A DNA stretch of 64,000 bases from an uncultured Marinifilum sp. (lineage in GTDB: Bacteria > Bacteroidota > Bacteroidia > Bacteroidales > Marinifilaceae). The notes under the pieces are model-generated. The model was not told where the DNA came from. It was given only the letters and a program-made list of their open reading frames with translations, and searched no databases. The stretch is from NCBI RefSeq assembly GCF_963677195.1, contig NZ_OY781918.1:3522923-3586922 (forward strand), given 5' to 3'. Of this stretch, positions 33,522 through 44,297 are shown in pieces; the stretch's first letter is position 1; each line of letters starts with the position of its first letter. Made by a program: the position numbers and the translations under genes.

Positions 33522-36500
33522 TTAAATCCATTTTACGTAATTAAAATCCTGACGATGTGGTAAGTTCGGATTGCAAGCATACATTCTTAATCCAAAATCG
33601 AAAATTCCCGGATCTTTTAAATCCAAGTCTAAGTGATAAAATGATAAAGAATCAACTTTACGAACCTGTTCCAATTTCTCGGTTTTAATTGGACCAGATA
33701 TTTTTCCATCCATAGATGTACGAATTACCAGCTCCACACAAATATCTTCATCAATTAAATCTTTAAGATCCAAGGCCACTTCCACATGATAAGCCTCTCC
33801 CGACAAATATTTATGCTTAGGAGTACTTGGAGCATCAACCGATACAACATCAATATCTTCCCAACCTGCCAGAATTTTTTGTTTCCAGGCAGCAGTGGCT
33901 TTTGCTTCTTCATAATTTCCCTTTCGAAGAGTTTTAACCCGTTCGAATAATGGACTATAAAATTTGTCTTTATAATCATCCATCATTCGTTTGGTTGTAT
34001 AATCGGGAGCAATATCCGAAATACAATTTTTTATGTATTTCACCCAATCAACAGGAATATTTTTCTCGTCTCGTTTGTAAAACAATGGAATAATTTCATT
34101 TTCAAACATAGAATAAATAGTCTGAGCATCTAATTCATCCTGATACGATTGATTTTCATAAGTACGAGAATCGGTTAATGCCCAACCAGCTCCCTCGCGA
34201 TATCCTTCGAGCCACCAACCATCAAGCACACTAAAGTTCATAACTCCATTCATAACTGCTTTTTCGCCCGAAGTTCCCGAAGCCTCCAAAGGTCGCGTCG
34301 GGGTATTCATCCAAATATCTACACCAGTTACCAAACGCTGACCCAGTTCCATATCGTAATTTTCAAGGAATAGAATTTTACCAGCAAATTCGGGACGACG
34401 AGATACATCTACAATCAACTTAATTAAATCCTGTCCGGCCTTATCGGCTGGATGAGCTTTTCCTGCAAAAATAAACTGAACAGGTTTCTCAGGATTATTT
34501 AATATTTTCGAGAGTCTGCCCAAATCGCTAAACAACAAATGGGCTCTTTTATAGGTAGCAAACCTACGTGCAAAACCAATTGTTAAAGCATTCTCATCAA
34601 TAGAATCGAGAATATCAACCAAACTGCGTGGATCTTCATATCTGCGAATCCAGTTATTATGGAAACGAAGCTTGGCATAATCGATTAATTTTTTACGCAG
34701 TGTATTTTTTATATTCCACACGCGATCATCAGAAACATCATGAATTTTTTTCCAATACTGCTTGTTCGAAAGGTCGTTTAAAAAACCATCTTTAAACTCA
34801 CTTTCGTATAATGTTCTCCACTCTTTTGCTGTCCAGGTAGGATAATGAACTCCATTGGTAACATAGCCAATGTGCAATTCTTCGGGAAAATATCCTTGGT
34901 AAAGTTCATTAAACATTTCCTGCGATATTTTTCCATGAAGCATACTTACCCCATTCATAGCCACCGAAGTGTTTGCTGCCAAATTACTCATGGAAAATTT
35001 TTCGTTATTATCCTGAGGATGAACACGCCCGAGAGCAAGGAACTGATCCCAGCTAACATTCAATTGTTCGGGAACATAAGACAGGTAATGGCGAATCATA
35101 TCTGGAGCAAATGTATCGTGACCAGCTGGCACAGGCGTATGTGTAGTAAACAAAGATGAAGCACGAACCACTTCTATTGCCTCGTTAAAATCGTAACCTT
35201 CTTTTACCAGTTTTATGAGACGTTCTACATTAATTAGTGCAGCATGACCTTCGTTACAGTGATATAAATCGGGTTTTATTTCGAGAGCATCCAGAGTTTT
35301 AATTCCTCCCATGCCCAATAAAATTTCCTGCTTAATTCTGTTATCCCAGTCGCCACCATATAACTGATGCGTTAATGAACGATCCTGCTCTGCATTCATT
35401 TCGGTATCAGTATCTAGTAAATACAATGAGATACGGCCCACTTCAACCTTCCATATTTTTGCAGTTACAGTTCTTCCTTCCAGAGAAAAATTAATTGTTT
35501 TGGCTAATCCGGCATTATCGCGAACTTGTGTAATTGGCAGTTGTGAAAATTTCTGAGAATTTAATTCTACCAGCTGTTCTCCATTTAAAGATAAACGCTG
35601 AGTAAAATATCCAAAGCGGTACATAAAACCTATGGCAACCATATTCACTTTAGAATCGCTGGCTTCTTTCAGGTAATCTCCTGCCAAAATACCCAAACCT
35701 CCCGAATAAATTTTCAGGTTATCGCTTAATCCATACTCCATACTAAAATAGGCAATTTTAGGCTGATCTTTGGATGGTTTTTCTGCTATATAAGCTTTAA
35801 AATCATTGTAAACTTTATCGTAGTTAGCTAAAAACTCTTTGTCTTCGGCCAGCTCTTTCATTCTTGATCCGGCAACTTGTTTTAGTAAAACAATTGGGTT
35901 TTTCTTTAATTTAACCCACAATTTAGGATCTATTGATTCGAATAAATCTATGGCTTTATAATTCCAGCACCACCATAAATTTTTCGATAATTCTTCAAGT
36001 CCGATTAATTCTTTTGGCAAATTTGATTCTACAATTAATTTTCGCCAATGAATTTGGTTGCTCTTACTAACCTTTAATTGCTGATCGTTTAGAGCTACTA
36101 TTTTAGTTTGTTTTTCCATATTTTTCTCTATTGCAATTTCGTATGCCTTATAATAATAGCTTATAAAATTTTTCCAAAGAGCCTTTTCTGCTATCGCTCT
36201 TGCATTTAACCTACATTCTTTTATTTGTTTTTTATTTTTTAATGAAAAACTTTTAATATAGGTCGCCATTTCGTGAATTAACAATTCTGTATTAGAATCG
36301 TTCCTTTCTATAACAGCAACTCCGCCTTTATTAGCTTCGTTTATTTGCTGTACCCATTTTCCAAATCCTGCCAATGTTGTTGTTAAGGTCGGAACACTAA
36401 ATGCCACACTTTCCATTGGAGTATATCCCCATGGTTCGTAGTAGGACGGAAAAACAGAAAGATCCAGTCCCATAAGCAAATCGTAATACGATTTATTGAA

Positions 36501-37757
36501 AATTCCATCATCCCCGTTAAGGTAAGTAGGAACAAAAATAACTTTAACTCTCTCGGCTGCTGTATTCGTAAAACCAAGGCTTTTAACTTTATTTAAAATT
36601 TCATCGTGATCTACATTACCCAAATAATGAGTTAAAAATGGAGTTATCAATTGCTCCTGAGTATTTCCATTAGCCAAAGCATCTTGCAAGTCTTTTCTTG
36701 CTCCGCGCTGATCGCCTGGAATTAGAAAAAATGCAAGTATATCCCTGTCCTGATTTTTATCCTGATTAATTTGTGATAAAGATTCCAGGAATACATCAAG
36801 ACCTTTATTTTTAAACTCATAACGACCACCGGTTCCAATAAACATTGTATCCTTTGGCAATTCGTATCCAAGTAAAGCTTGAGCTACTTTTGTTAATAGA
36901 GCTTTCGATTCAATAGTTTTGGACTCTAATCTTAGCGTATCCGGAACAAAATCATCCTCAAAACCATTGGGCATAACCACATCAACAACACGATTCTGAA
37001 ACTGCTTACACTCCCGTGCAGTAATTTCGCTAACCGTTGTTAAGCAATCGGCAATTTGTGCTGCTATTTTTTCGAGAGAACATTTGGCTGTCACATTATA
37101 CTGACGGGTTTTCTCGATGGAATTAAAATGGTAAAGATTATCGTAAAGCGGCTCATAATTACTCGCCAATACACGACCAAGCATGGTAGCATGAGTTGTA
37201 AATATTGTTGCAATACGAGATGCTTTATGTTTTAGATATAAACAACCAACACCAGTCATCCATTCATGAAATTGCGCTACCGGATAATCTGTTTCTGCTA
37301 AATTATATTTTACAAAATTTTCAATTACTTTTCCGGCGGCGTAACCAAACATTGCTGGTTCATGATAGTCTTTATCTCCATAAAGAGATTCTAAACCATA
37401 AATCTCCCAGAATTTTGCATAAATGGCATCTTTCTTAGCCAGAAAAGGTTTAAAGTCTATTAGAATTACAATTGGATTTCCTGAAATTTTCCAGCGCCCT
37501 ATTCTTATGGGCATGCCCTTTAGTTTAGCCTGCGCTTTCCATTCCTGAAATAATGAATCGTCTTCCTCGAATTCTTTTTCACGGTGTTCCTGATTATCAA
37601 AATCGGGACCAATATAAATTACATTATCATTAAATTTACGCTTAAGCGATAATGCTTTGGTTGAAACAACCGTATGAATTCCCCCCACTTTATTACAAAC
37701 CTCCCAACTTACTTCAAAAATATAATCAGGAGTTAGTTTTATATTATTCATAAACAA
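33522..37757 (-). CDS. Glycogen synthase (GT3) - alpha-glucan phosphorylase (GT35) fusion
   Basis: This 1411-residue protein joins two glucan enzymes. Residues ~1-545 are a GT3-type synthase of eukaryotic kind (SWEVCNKVGGIHTVVSTKA; FPSYYEPWGYTPMES). From ~575 a DUF3417-type segment (ELSKNLWWCWNYKAIDLFE) leads into a GT35 phosphorylase with YFSMEYGL, CNEGHAALI, HTPVPAGHD, and the PLP loop EASGTSGEKAVMNG with Lys1166. It could add glucose from a nucleotide sugar and remove it as glucose-1-phosphate. The fusion is known in Bacteroidota. Last gene of a minus-strand glycogen operon. Confidence 0.9.
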   Translation of the reverse strand: MFMNNIKLTPDYIFEVSWEVCNKVGGIHTVVSTKALSLKRKFNDNVIYIGPDFDNQEHREKEFEEDDSLFQEWKAQAKLKGMPIRIGRWKISGNPIVILIDFKPFLAKKDAIYAKFWEIYGLESLYGDKDYHEPAMFGYAAGKVIENFVKYNLAETDYPVAQFHEWMTGVGCLYLKHKASRIATIFTTHATMLGRVLASNYEPLYDNLYHFNSIEKTRQYNVTAKCSLEKIAAQIADCLTTVSEITARECKQFQNRVVDVVMPNGFEDDFVPDTLRLESKTIESKALLTKVAQALLGYELPKDTMFIGTGGRYEFKNKGLDVFLESLSQINQDKNQDRDILAFFLIPGDQRGARKDLQDALANGNTQEQLITPFLTHYLGNVDHDEILNKVKSLGFTNTAAERVKVIFVPTYLNGDDGIFNKSYYDLLMGLDLSVFPSYYEPWGYTPMESVAFSVPTLTTTLAGFGKWVQQINEANKGGVAVIERNDSNTELLIHEMATYIKSFSLKNKKQIKECRLNARAIAEKALWKNFISYYYKAYEIAIEKNMEKQTKIVALNDQQLKVSKSNQIHWRKLIVESNLPKELIGLEELSKNLWWCWNYKAIDLFESIDPKLWVKLKKNPIVLLKQVAGSRMKELAEDKEFLANYDKVYNDFKAYIAEKPSKDQPKIAYFSMEYGLSDNLKIYSGGLGILAGDYLKEASDSKVNMVAIGFMYRFGYFTQRLSLNGEQLVELNSQKFSQLPITQVRDNAGLAKTINFSLEGRTVTAKIWKVEVGRISLYLLDTDTEMNAEQDRSLTHQLYGGDWDNRIKQEILLGMGGIKTLDALEIKPDLYHCNEGHAALINVERLIKLVKEGYDFNEAIEVVRASSLFTTHTPVPAGHDTFAPDMIRHYLSYVPEQLNVSWDQFLALGRVHPQDNNEKFSMSNLAANTSVAMNGVSMLHGKISQEMFNELYQGYFPEELHIGYVTNGVHYPTWTAKEWRTLYESEFKDGFLNDLSNKQYWKKIHDVSDDRVWNIKNTLRKKLIDYAKLRFHNNWIRRYEDPRSLVDILDSIDENALTIGFARRFATYKRAHLLFSDLGRLSKILNNPEKPVQFIFAGKAHPADKAGQDLIKLIVDVSRRPEFAGKILFLENYDMELGQRLVTGVDIWMNTPTRPLEASGTSGEKAVMNGVMNFSVLDGWWLEGYREGAGWALTDSRTYENQSYQDELDAQTIYSMFENEIIPLFYKRDEKNIPVDWVKYIKNCISDIAPDYTTKRMMDDYKDKFYSPLFERVKTLRKGNYEEAKATAAWKQKILAGWEDIDVVSVDAPSTPKHKYLSGEAYHVEVALDLKDLIDEDICVELVIRTSMDGKISGPIKTEKLEQVRKVDSLSFYHLDLDLKDPGIFDFGLRMYACNPNLPHRQDFNYVKWI

Positions 37758-37839
37758 CGATTTTTACTGATATGCTAATTATTAATTTCCAATATTCTAT
37801 TGAATATGCGATAAATGTATTTCCGAAGAAAAAAGCTAA

Positions 37840-39144
37840 TTAGTCAGCTTCTGAAAAATGTTCATCCAATTCTTCCAATCTTTCTTTGTACTGAGCAATT
37901 ATTGCATTTTTCTTTGATATTTCGTTCTTTAAATCTTCTGTACTCTCAGGATTCGAATCTTTAAGCTTATTTATTCTTAGCTGTAAATCGCTTAAAACAT
38001 TCATGTAGTTAATGAAAGCATCGTAAGGCGAATTGTATGGATTAAAATAGGAATGCACATCACCATCGGAAAAGAATTTTGTGCACATGTAATAAAAATG
38101 ATCGCTTCCCTGCAGGTATTTCCAGTCTTTCAGTAATCGCTCATCATTAAGTGCAAGCAAATCTTCTCTAAGCTCATACAATTTATCAAAAGCCTCATTC
38201 TGCAAGCTATTTCCCAGCCATGCCGATAAATCTCTTTCTTCGTCGGCCCATGATATTACGTTTGGAACATGCGCTTGGGCAATTGGTTGATATTCGTTTA
38301 CAATTTCGGATGGAAGTGCAAATTTATACTTCGAATTTACAGCTAAATCTTTAGGGAAATTCTTAAGAAATTCGAAAATTCCAGATTCCTTTTTCTGGTG
38401 TTCACCAAATGTTTCGTAATCCATAAAGATATTTACCATATCTTCTTTTTCATCGAGCTCGTTTAACCAGCCAACAAACTTTCCTGAAGATAAAGGCCAG
38501 TTTTTCCAATCTTCGTTCGAAAATCTAAAGGCAATATCATCGCTAAGATTATAATTTCTCATTAGTATTTTAAGCTTAGGATTTATGGCATTGCAATACA
38601 AATAGTTCGGACTCTTCCAACCTAAAATATGCTTTGCACCTTCGGTTAATATTCCTTTGTAACCCATATCAGCTACCATTTGGCCAATACCATCGGAATA
38701 GATTAATTCTGTATTCCGAAAAATTGTTGGTTTTACTCCAAATAAAGCTTCTATTTTATTGCTATGCTCTTTTACCTGACTTACAAATTCGTCTTTGTTT
38801 CTAAGTGATACCAGAGAGTGAGAATAGGTTTCGGATAAAAATTCAACTTTCCCGGTTTTAGCAAGTGCCTTAAAACTATCGATTACTTCGGGAGCATACA
38901 ATTCAAACTGTTCCAAGGCTAGGCCTGTAATCGAAAAGCTGACTTTAAAATCAATTTTATTTGCTTTTAAAATCTCCAATAAAATTTTATTAGCTGGCAA
39001 ATAACATTCATCAGCAATTTTACGCATAATGGACTCGTTAGTATAATCATCGTAGTAGTAATGATTATTTCCAATATCGAAAAAGCGATATCTTTTTAAA
39101 CGTAATGGCTGATGTATCTGAAAATATAAACAAACTGACTTCAT
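37840..39144 (-). CDS. GH57-family alpha-glucan hydrolase/transferase
   Basis: This 434-residue protein has the GH57 signatures: FQIHQPLRL at the N-terminus, nucleophile Glu146 in FRNTELIY, and acid/base Asp242 in FMDYETFGEHQ. The C-terminus carries a coiled coil (ENPESTEDLKNEISKKN region). It lacks a signal peptide. Members cut or transfer alpha-1,4 chains; whether this one is amylase, 4-alpha-glucanotransferase or branching is not decided. It starts 5 bp after the GT4 synthase and is followed by the fusion gene after 82 bp. Confidence 0.87.
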   Translation of the reverse strand: MKSVCLYFQIHQPLRLKRYRFFDIGNNHYYYDDYTNESIMRKIADECYLPANKILLEILKANKIDFKVSFSITGLALEQFELYAPEVIDSFKALAKTGKVEFLSETYSHSLVSLRNKDEFVSQVKEHSNKIEALFGVKPTIFRNTELIYSDGIGQMVADMGYKGILTEGAKHILGWKSPNYLYCNAINPKLKILMRNYNLSDDIAFRFSNEDWKNWPLSSGKFVGWLNELDEKEDMVNIFMDYETFGEHQKKESGIFEFLKNFPKDLAVNSKYKFALPSEIVNEYQPIAQAHVPNVISWADEERDLSAWLGNSLQNEAFDKLYELREDLLALNDERLLKDWKYLQGSDHFYYMCTKFFSDGDVHSYFNPYNSPYDAFINYMNVLSDLQLRINKLKDSNPESTEDLKNEISKKNAIIAQYKERLEELDEHFSEAD

Positions 39145-39149
39145 TCTTT

Positions 39150-40466
39150 CTAGTTTTTTCTTGGTGTAACAAATAAATTAATTGCTGATTGGTAAACATC
39201 GTGAACATGAACAGCTGCATTGGCCCATTTTAAGTTATCCACTTCTTCTTTACCTTTCTCTTTAAATTCATTAGAGAGAGAGTCGTAATTTATAATACCG
39301 TAAATGGCATCGGCCATTGCATCAATGTCCCAATAATCGACTTTTACCGCATGCGTTAAAATTTCTGATACTCCGGATTGCTTCGAGATTATTACAGGCA
39401 CATTAGACTGCATTGCTTCGAGTGGAGAAATTCCGAATGGCTCCGATACCGAAGGCATTACATAAACATCACTAAGTTTAAACATTTTAAAAACGTCGTC
39501 TCCTTTTAAAAATCCGGTAAAATGAAACTTATCGGATATGCCTAGCTGAGCTGCACGTTCAACCATTTTTTCGAGCATATCGCCACTTCCGGCCATTACA
39601 AAACGCACATTATTGCTTCGCTTTAAAACCTGATTGGCTGCTTCCACAAAATATTCGGGACCTTTTTGCATGGTAATTCGGCCCAAAAAAGTCACTATTT
39701 TTTCTTTAACACCTTTTTTAATGGCTAATTTCTCTTCAGAAGATACCGGCTCAACAGCATTGTAAACAGTTACTACTTTATCAGGATTCTGTCCGTATTT
39801 TTCAATTACTATATTTCGTGTAAGATTACTTACTGCAATAATTTTATCGGCAGCATCCATTCCCATTTTTTCAATTTCGAACACTTTAGGGTTTACACTC
39901 CCACCACTTCGATCGAAATCGGTAGCATGCACATGTATTACCAAAGGTTTACCCGACACTTCTTTTGCAGCAATTCCTGCAGGATAGCACAACCAGTCGT
40001 GAGCATGAATTACATCATGTTCCTGATCCATGCTAATGGTAGAGGCAACATAAGCGTATTTGTAAATTTCTTCGATAAGATTTGTACCATACTTTCCACT
40101 AAACTCCAGTTTTCCTTCCTTGTCGACTTTAAAAAACTTATTTTTCCCATACAAATCCTGACTCGAAAAAGTATAATATTCATCCGGATCGTTATAGGGA
40201 ACCAAATGAGAATCTACTTCGAGATAAGTATGTTGAGTTTTAAACTTTTCAATATGAGTCTGAACTTGCTTTATATTCACACCATTGGCACCTACCAATT
40301 GCATCTTACTCTGATCCTCATCACCATGCGCTTTTGGCACCACGAAGATTATATCAAGATCTTTAATTTTCGCCAAACCTTTTGTCAACCCGTAACAGGC
40401 CGTACCTAATCCTCCCGAAATATGTGGAGGAAACTCCCATCCAAACATTAGAACTTTCATACACAA
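39150..40466 (-). CDS. GT4-family glucan synthase/glycosyltransferase
   Basis: This 438-residue protein has the glycogen-synthase-like N-terminal loop WEFPPHISGGLGTACYGL, a middle HAHDWLCYPAGI, the linker VTFLGRITMQKGPEYFVEA and the GT4 signature EPFGISPLEAMQSNVPVI. It uses a nucleotide sugar donor, likely ADP- or UDP-glucose, to extend glucan. It is 1 bp after the debranching gene. The cluster thus holds two different synthase types (GT4 and GT3). Confidence 0.85.
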   Translation of the reverse strand: MCMKVLMFGWEFPPHISGGLGTACYGLTKGLAKIKDLDIIFVVPKAHGDEDQSKMQLVGANGVNIKQVQTHIEKFKTQHTYLEVDSHLVPYNDPDEYYTFSSQDLYGKNKFFKVDKEGKLEFSGKYGTNLIEEIYKYAYVASTISMDQEHDVIHAHDWLCYPAGIAAKEVSGKPLVIHVHATDFDRSGGSVNPKVFEIEKMGMDAADKIIAVSNLTRNIVIEKYGQNPDKVVTVYNAVEPVSSEEKLAIKKGVKEKIVTFLGRITMQKGPEYFVEAANQVLKRSNNVRFVMAGSGDMLEKMVERAAQLGISDKFHFTGFLKGDDVFKMFKLSDVYVMPSVSEPFGISPLEAMQSNVPVIISKQSGVSEILTHAVKVDYWDIDAMADAIYGIINYDSLSNEFKEKGKEEVDNLKWANAAVHVHDVYQSAINLFVTPRKN

Positions 40467-40467
40467 A

Positions 40468-42402
40468 CTATTTAAAAGATGATTGGTTTAATAATTTACA
40501 CACTCTTATAATTTCGGCTACACTTAATGCATAAGATGTTGCCTCGTTGGGTTTATGCGGAGGATTACCATCGTAAATCTGCGAAATAGATCCCAATCCG
40601 CGCTCGTGTAAGCATTCTTCAAAACCGTCGAGAATTCCTTGTATTTTTTCTTCTCCGTTTTCTTTATAGAGTTTTAAGTAAGCTTCGGCAAAATGTCCGA
40701 ACAACCAAGGAAATACCGATCCGTAATGAAAAGCACTATTTCTTTCAAATTCGTTTCCTTTAAATACTCCTACATATTCATGATTTTTAGGAGATAGTGT
40801 TCTTAAACCTCTTGGTGTTAACAGTTCTTTCTCAATAATATCAAGAACAGATTTTTTTTGATTATTCGACAAGCAAGAATGCGGCAAGGATACAGCAAAT
40901 AGCTGATTGGGTCGAACAGCCCAACTCTTGTGTGTATCATCAACATAATCCGACAAGTAAGATTTTTTATCATCCCAGAAAGTACTTAAGAATGCTTCTT
41001 TTATTTTATTAGGAGTATTCTTCCATTCTTCTGCAAACTTTTCATCTTTAGCTTCTTTAGCCATTTCAAGTGCAAAACATATTGCATTGTACCAAAGTGC
41101 ATTTAGCTCAACAACATAACCCATTCTGCGGTTTAGGAATGTTCCATTATTCTGAATTTTCATCCAGGTAACTCCCTGTTTAATAGTCCACAGCAAACCA
41201 TTATCATGCATTATAATAGCAAGCTTAGATCCAAACTTATAGTGCTTAAAAATTTCCTTTATTTTTTTACCGTATTTTTTCCAAAGTTCAGCTTTATCGG
41301 CTCCAAACTCGACATACTTTTGCAGAGTCCATAAAAACCATAGCGGAACATCTACCGATTCTTTACCTTTATTTAAAGAAGTAGCATAAGAAAATCGGTT
41401 CATAATTTTACTGTAGGCAGTATCTAAAATATCCAGAAAAACCTTTTCTTTATTTCGGGCCAGGGTTAAGCCCGGTAAGGCCAGATAAGTATTTCTCTCG
41501 CTTGTACTAAACCATGGAAAACCATTTATTATCGAACTTTCCTTGCCTTTACGCGAAATAAACTGATCGGCAGAGTTAGCCAAACAATTCTCGAAACTAT
41601 CGCGAGCCACGCGTTTTTTTAGTTCATTATTGAACTGTTTTGCTATTGTATTGGGAGAAACTTGCGCGGTTCCGGCCGAAAATACGATTGGCTCTCCCTT
41701 TTTGATCTCCATTTCAAAATATCCGGGAACAAATAAGTCTTCGTGACAATCGTAACCTCTTTTTTTCTCTTCTCGATACTCTACATTATAATACCAATCG
41801 GGCACATGAATAAAATCCGATTTTTTTGAGGTTTGCATATATAAATATGGAAAGCCATCGTACAATTTAAGACCTACTCCATTACTTACAATTTCGGATC
41901 GGGTATTTGCATCCATATTTGCCTTTGTTAAGGCATGGATATTTCTAAAGGCCAAAAAAGGTTGAAAACGAATAATTGTTGGAGAATTAGCTTCTAATAA
42001 TGTATAACGAATTAATACTCGCTGTTCTTTTTCAACCAAAAGAAGTTCTTTCTTAAGCACAATTCCTCCAACACGGTATGTTAAAGCCGGAATTGTATCT
42101 ATTCCATACTCCCTAATATACTTATGTCCTTTAGGGCTATATTCACCCGGAAATTTATGAATTCCCAAATGAAAAGGTGATCCATGCTGAATTAGGGTTT
42201 CATCGAGGGAAGACAATAAAAGATGATTTTCCCCTCCAAAATTATCAATCGGACAAATAAGCAGACCGTGATATTTTCGTGTATTACAGTTAATAATTGT
42301 AGAACTGGCAAAAGAGCCGGCCCTATTTGTTCTAATAAACTCTTTCTTTAGAGAGTACTCAGTATTTACCAATTTGGCTTTATCGAGTTTTAGGTAATTC
42401 AT
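40468..42402 (-). CDS. Glycogen debranching enzyme (amylo-alpha-1,6-glucosidase, GH133)
   Basis: This 644-residue protein has the N-terminal glycogen-debranching domain (EFIRTNRAGSFASSTIINCN, KYHGLLICPID) and a C-terminal alpha/alpha barrel with WFLWTLQKYVEF, WAVRPNQLFAVSLP, GLRTLSPKNHEYVG and ERNSAFHYGSVFPWLFG. It hydrolyses the alpha-1,6 glucose at branch points. It is the first gene of the minus-strand glycogen operon, which continues into the GT4 synthase with a 1-bp gap. No signal peptide. Confidence 0.9.
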   Translation of the reverse strand: MNYLKLDKAKLVNTEYSLKKEFIRTNRAGSFASSTIINCNTRKYHGLLICPIDNFGGENHLLLSSLDETLIQHGSPFHLGIHKFPGEYSPKGHKYIREYGIDTIPALTYRVGGIVLKKELLLVEKEQRVLIRYTLLEANSPTIIRFQPFLAFRNIHALTKANMDANTRSEIVSNGVGLKLYDGFPYLYMQTSKKSDFIHVPDWYYNVEYREEKKRGYDCHEDLFVPGYFEMEIKKGEPIVFSAGTAQVSPNTIAKQFNNELKKRVARDSFENCLANSADQFISRKGKESSIINGFPWFSTSERNTYLALPGLTLARNKEKVFLDILDTAYSKIMNRFSYATSLNKGKESVDVPLWFLWTLQKYVEFGADKAELWKKYGKKIKEIFKHYKFGSKLAIIMHDNGLLWTIKQGVTWMKIQNNGTFLNRRMGYVVELNALWYNAICFALEMAKEAKDEKFAEEWKNTPNKIKEAFLSTFWDDKKSYLSDYVDDTHKSWAVRPNQLFAVSLPHSCLSNNQKKSVLDIIEKELLTPRGLRTLSPKNHEYVGVFKGNEFERNSAFHYGSVFPWLFGHFAEAYLKLYKENGEEKIQGILDGFEECLHERGLGSISQIYDGNPPHKPNEATSYALSVAEIIRVCKLLNQSSFK

Positions 42403-42676
42403 GCATTTACTGTTTTGAGTTTTATTTATAATTGGTTAGTTATGTAGTATTATCATAAAAATGACTGCTCTGATACTAAAGTTATTGATAATTTATGAAA
42501 ATCGCTTGCTCTAAATCCCTTTTTAAAATAAATTTTTTGTGAATTTAATCTTAATCTTTTCTCTATTTATCATATTTGTTTTTTCAATATTTTTATTGCA
42601 ATCGTTTCAAGTAAAAAAAAAGTATATTTATATCGTTTTAAATCTAAATTTTTAGGAAAAAATTAAAAATATGATT

Positions 42677-42718
42677 ACTCTAATCTCTCTAAAATTTTCA
42701 GATAAAAAAGATTAGAGT
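42677..42718. promoter_or_regulatory. Inverted repeat upstream of the SSS symporter
   Basis: ACTCTAATCT (42677-42686) and AGATTAGAGT (42709-42718) are perfect 10-bp arms 22 bp apart, ~60 bp before the symporter start; a further ATTAGAG follows. It could be an operator or leader stem-loop. The rest of the 376-bp divergent gap is AT-rich, with no gene. Confidence 0.45.
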
Positions 42719-42778
42719 TTATTAGAGAATTATTTCTTTAATAAGCACTTTATTCTACTTTTATTAAACAATATTTGA

Positions 42779-44248
42779 ATGAATCAATTACAATACATCT
42801 CTATAATACTTCTTGCATTATATTTTGCAGGAATCATGATAATTGTTTTTCGCTCTAAAGCCAGTAAGAATACCGAAGATTATTTTTTGGCTGGCCGGCA
42901 ACTCCCTTTTTGGGCTCTATCCATAACTTTTATTGCCTCGTGGTGGGGCGGTGGTTCGGCAATAGATCTGGTCGATCATGGTTTTAATAAAGGTGTTAGC
43001 TCTTTCTGGATTTATGGAATGCCGGTTTTATTTTCCACTTTTTTAATGTACCTGTTTTCTACAGGAATTAGAAGAATAGGAAGCATTACACAACCACAGT
43101 TAATGGAGGAACGTTACGACAAAAAAGTTGCTTTACTCCTGTCGATTCTAATTCTGGTATTTATGATATTGGGTGTTGCAACTCAAGCCGTGGTTATAGG
43201 TCGTTTCTTTCAATCGTTTTTCGATATTGATTATAAAATTGCTGCTTTGGCAGGAACTTGCATTGTTCTGCTTTACTCTTTCTTTGGTGGATTTAAGGGT
43301 GTAGTTGTAACCGATATTCTTCAGTTTGTTTTTCTTCTAATAGCAGCTATTGTACTCTTTATTTTTGCTTATAATCATTCTGGAGGATTTGAAAAAGTCC
43401 ACGAAATTGCACTTAACAATAATAAGCCTGATTTCTTTTCTTTTTTCCACAACATCTCCAATAATATCGTGTTCATAATAACCTTTGGATGTTCATGGAT
43501 GATTCAGGCCAATATCTGGCAACGTATTTCTGCCACAAAAACACCTGGAGATGCGAAAAAAATGATGGCTTTAGCTTTCGTGGTATTCATTCCCCTATAC
43601 CTAATTGTTACCTTAACAGGAGTTCTTAGTCTGGGCTTATTCGATTCGGTTCCTAAGGGAGGAATTGTTCCAGCAATAATAATTCATTACATGCCACTAG
43701 GACTGGCTGCTCTTATGTTTGTTGGCTTGTGCTCGGCAATTATGTCGACCATGGATTCTATGATTAACACCGGAGCTTTGGTTTTAAGCGTAGATCTCTT
43801 TAAAAGAAGAATAAACCCTAAGGCAAGTCCTATGCAAATGGTTTGGATAGGTAAAATATCGAGTCTGATTATTGCATTATTAGGCTTACTTATAAGTCTT
43901 GAAATACGTTCGATATTAAGGATTTCATGGGTTGGGTCGGACTTTTTAGCTACCGGAGCTTTTGTGCCATTAACACTTGCTTTTATTTGGAAAAAAGGAA
44001 ACTCAAAAGGTGCTTTTGCTTCTATTATGTTTGGTCTGCTTTTTTCCACTTACAATTTGCTTATTGCTTTGGGCATAAAACTTTCTGCATTTTGGGAGAT
44101 TGCTTCGGTACAGCAGGCTCTTACCGGAATGATTGCTTCGGCGGTAATATTCATACTTGTTAGCTTACTTACAAAAGCTAAATCTGACAAAGCCAGTGCG
44201 TTTATAGAAAAAGCCGGCATGTTAAAAAGCAAACACAATAATCTGTAA
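42779..44248 (+). CDS. Sodium:solute symporter (SSS family)
   Basis: This 489-residue membrane protein has about 13 hydrophobic segments. Family signatures are EDYFLAGRQLPFWALSITFIAS with WWGGGSAIDL after it, and GLCSAIMSTMDSMINTGALVL near 320-345, which holds residues for Na+ binding in known members. It probably takes up a sugar, glycoside or other small solute with Na+. It lies between the glycogen locus and the glycosidase cluster, and could serve either. Substrate not predictable. Confidence 0.87.
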   Translation: MNQLQYISIILLALYFAGIMIIVFRSKASKNTEDYFLAGRQLPFWALSITFIASWWGGGSAIDLVDHGFNKGVSSFWIYGMPVLFSTFLMYLFSTGIRRIGSITQPQLMEERYDKKVALLLSILILVFMILGVATQAVVIGRFFQSFFDIDYKIAALAGTCIVLLYSFFGGFKGVVVTDILQFVFLLIAAIVLFIFAYNHSGGFEKVHEIALNNNKPDFFSFFHNISNNIVFIITFGCSWMIQANIWQRISATKTPGDAKKMMALAFVVFIPLYLIVTLTGVLSLGLFDSVPKGGIVPAIIIHYMPLGLAALMFVGLCSAIMSTMDSMINTGALVLSVDLFKRRINPKASPMQMVWIGKISSLIIALLGLLISLEIRSILRISWVGSDFLATGAFVPLTLAFIWKKGNSKGAFASIMFGLLFSTYNLLIALGIKLSAFWEIASVQQALTGMIASAVIFILVSLLTKAKSDKASAFIEKAGMLKSKHNNL

Positions 44249-44297
44249 ACTTTTTATTGGGTGCAACAAATCAGAATTCTATAAGAAATAACAAAAA

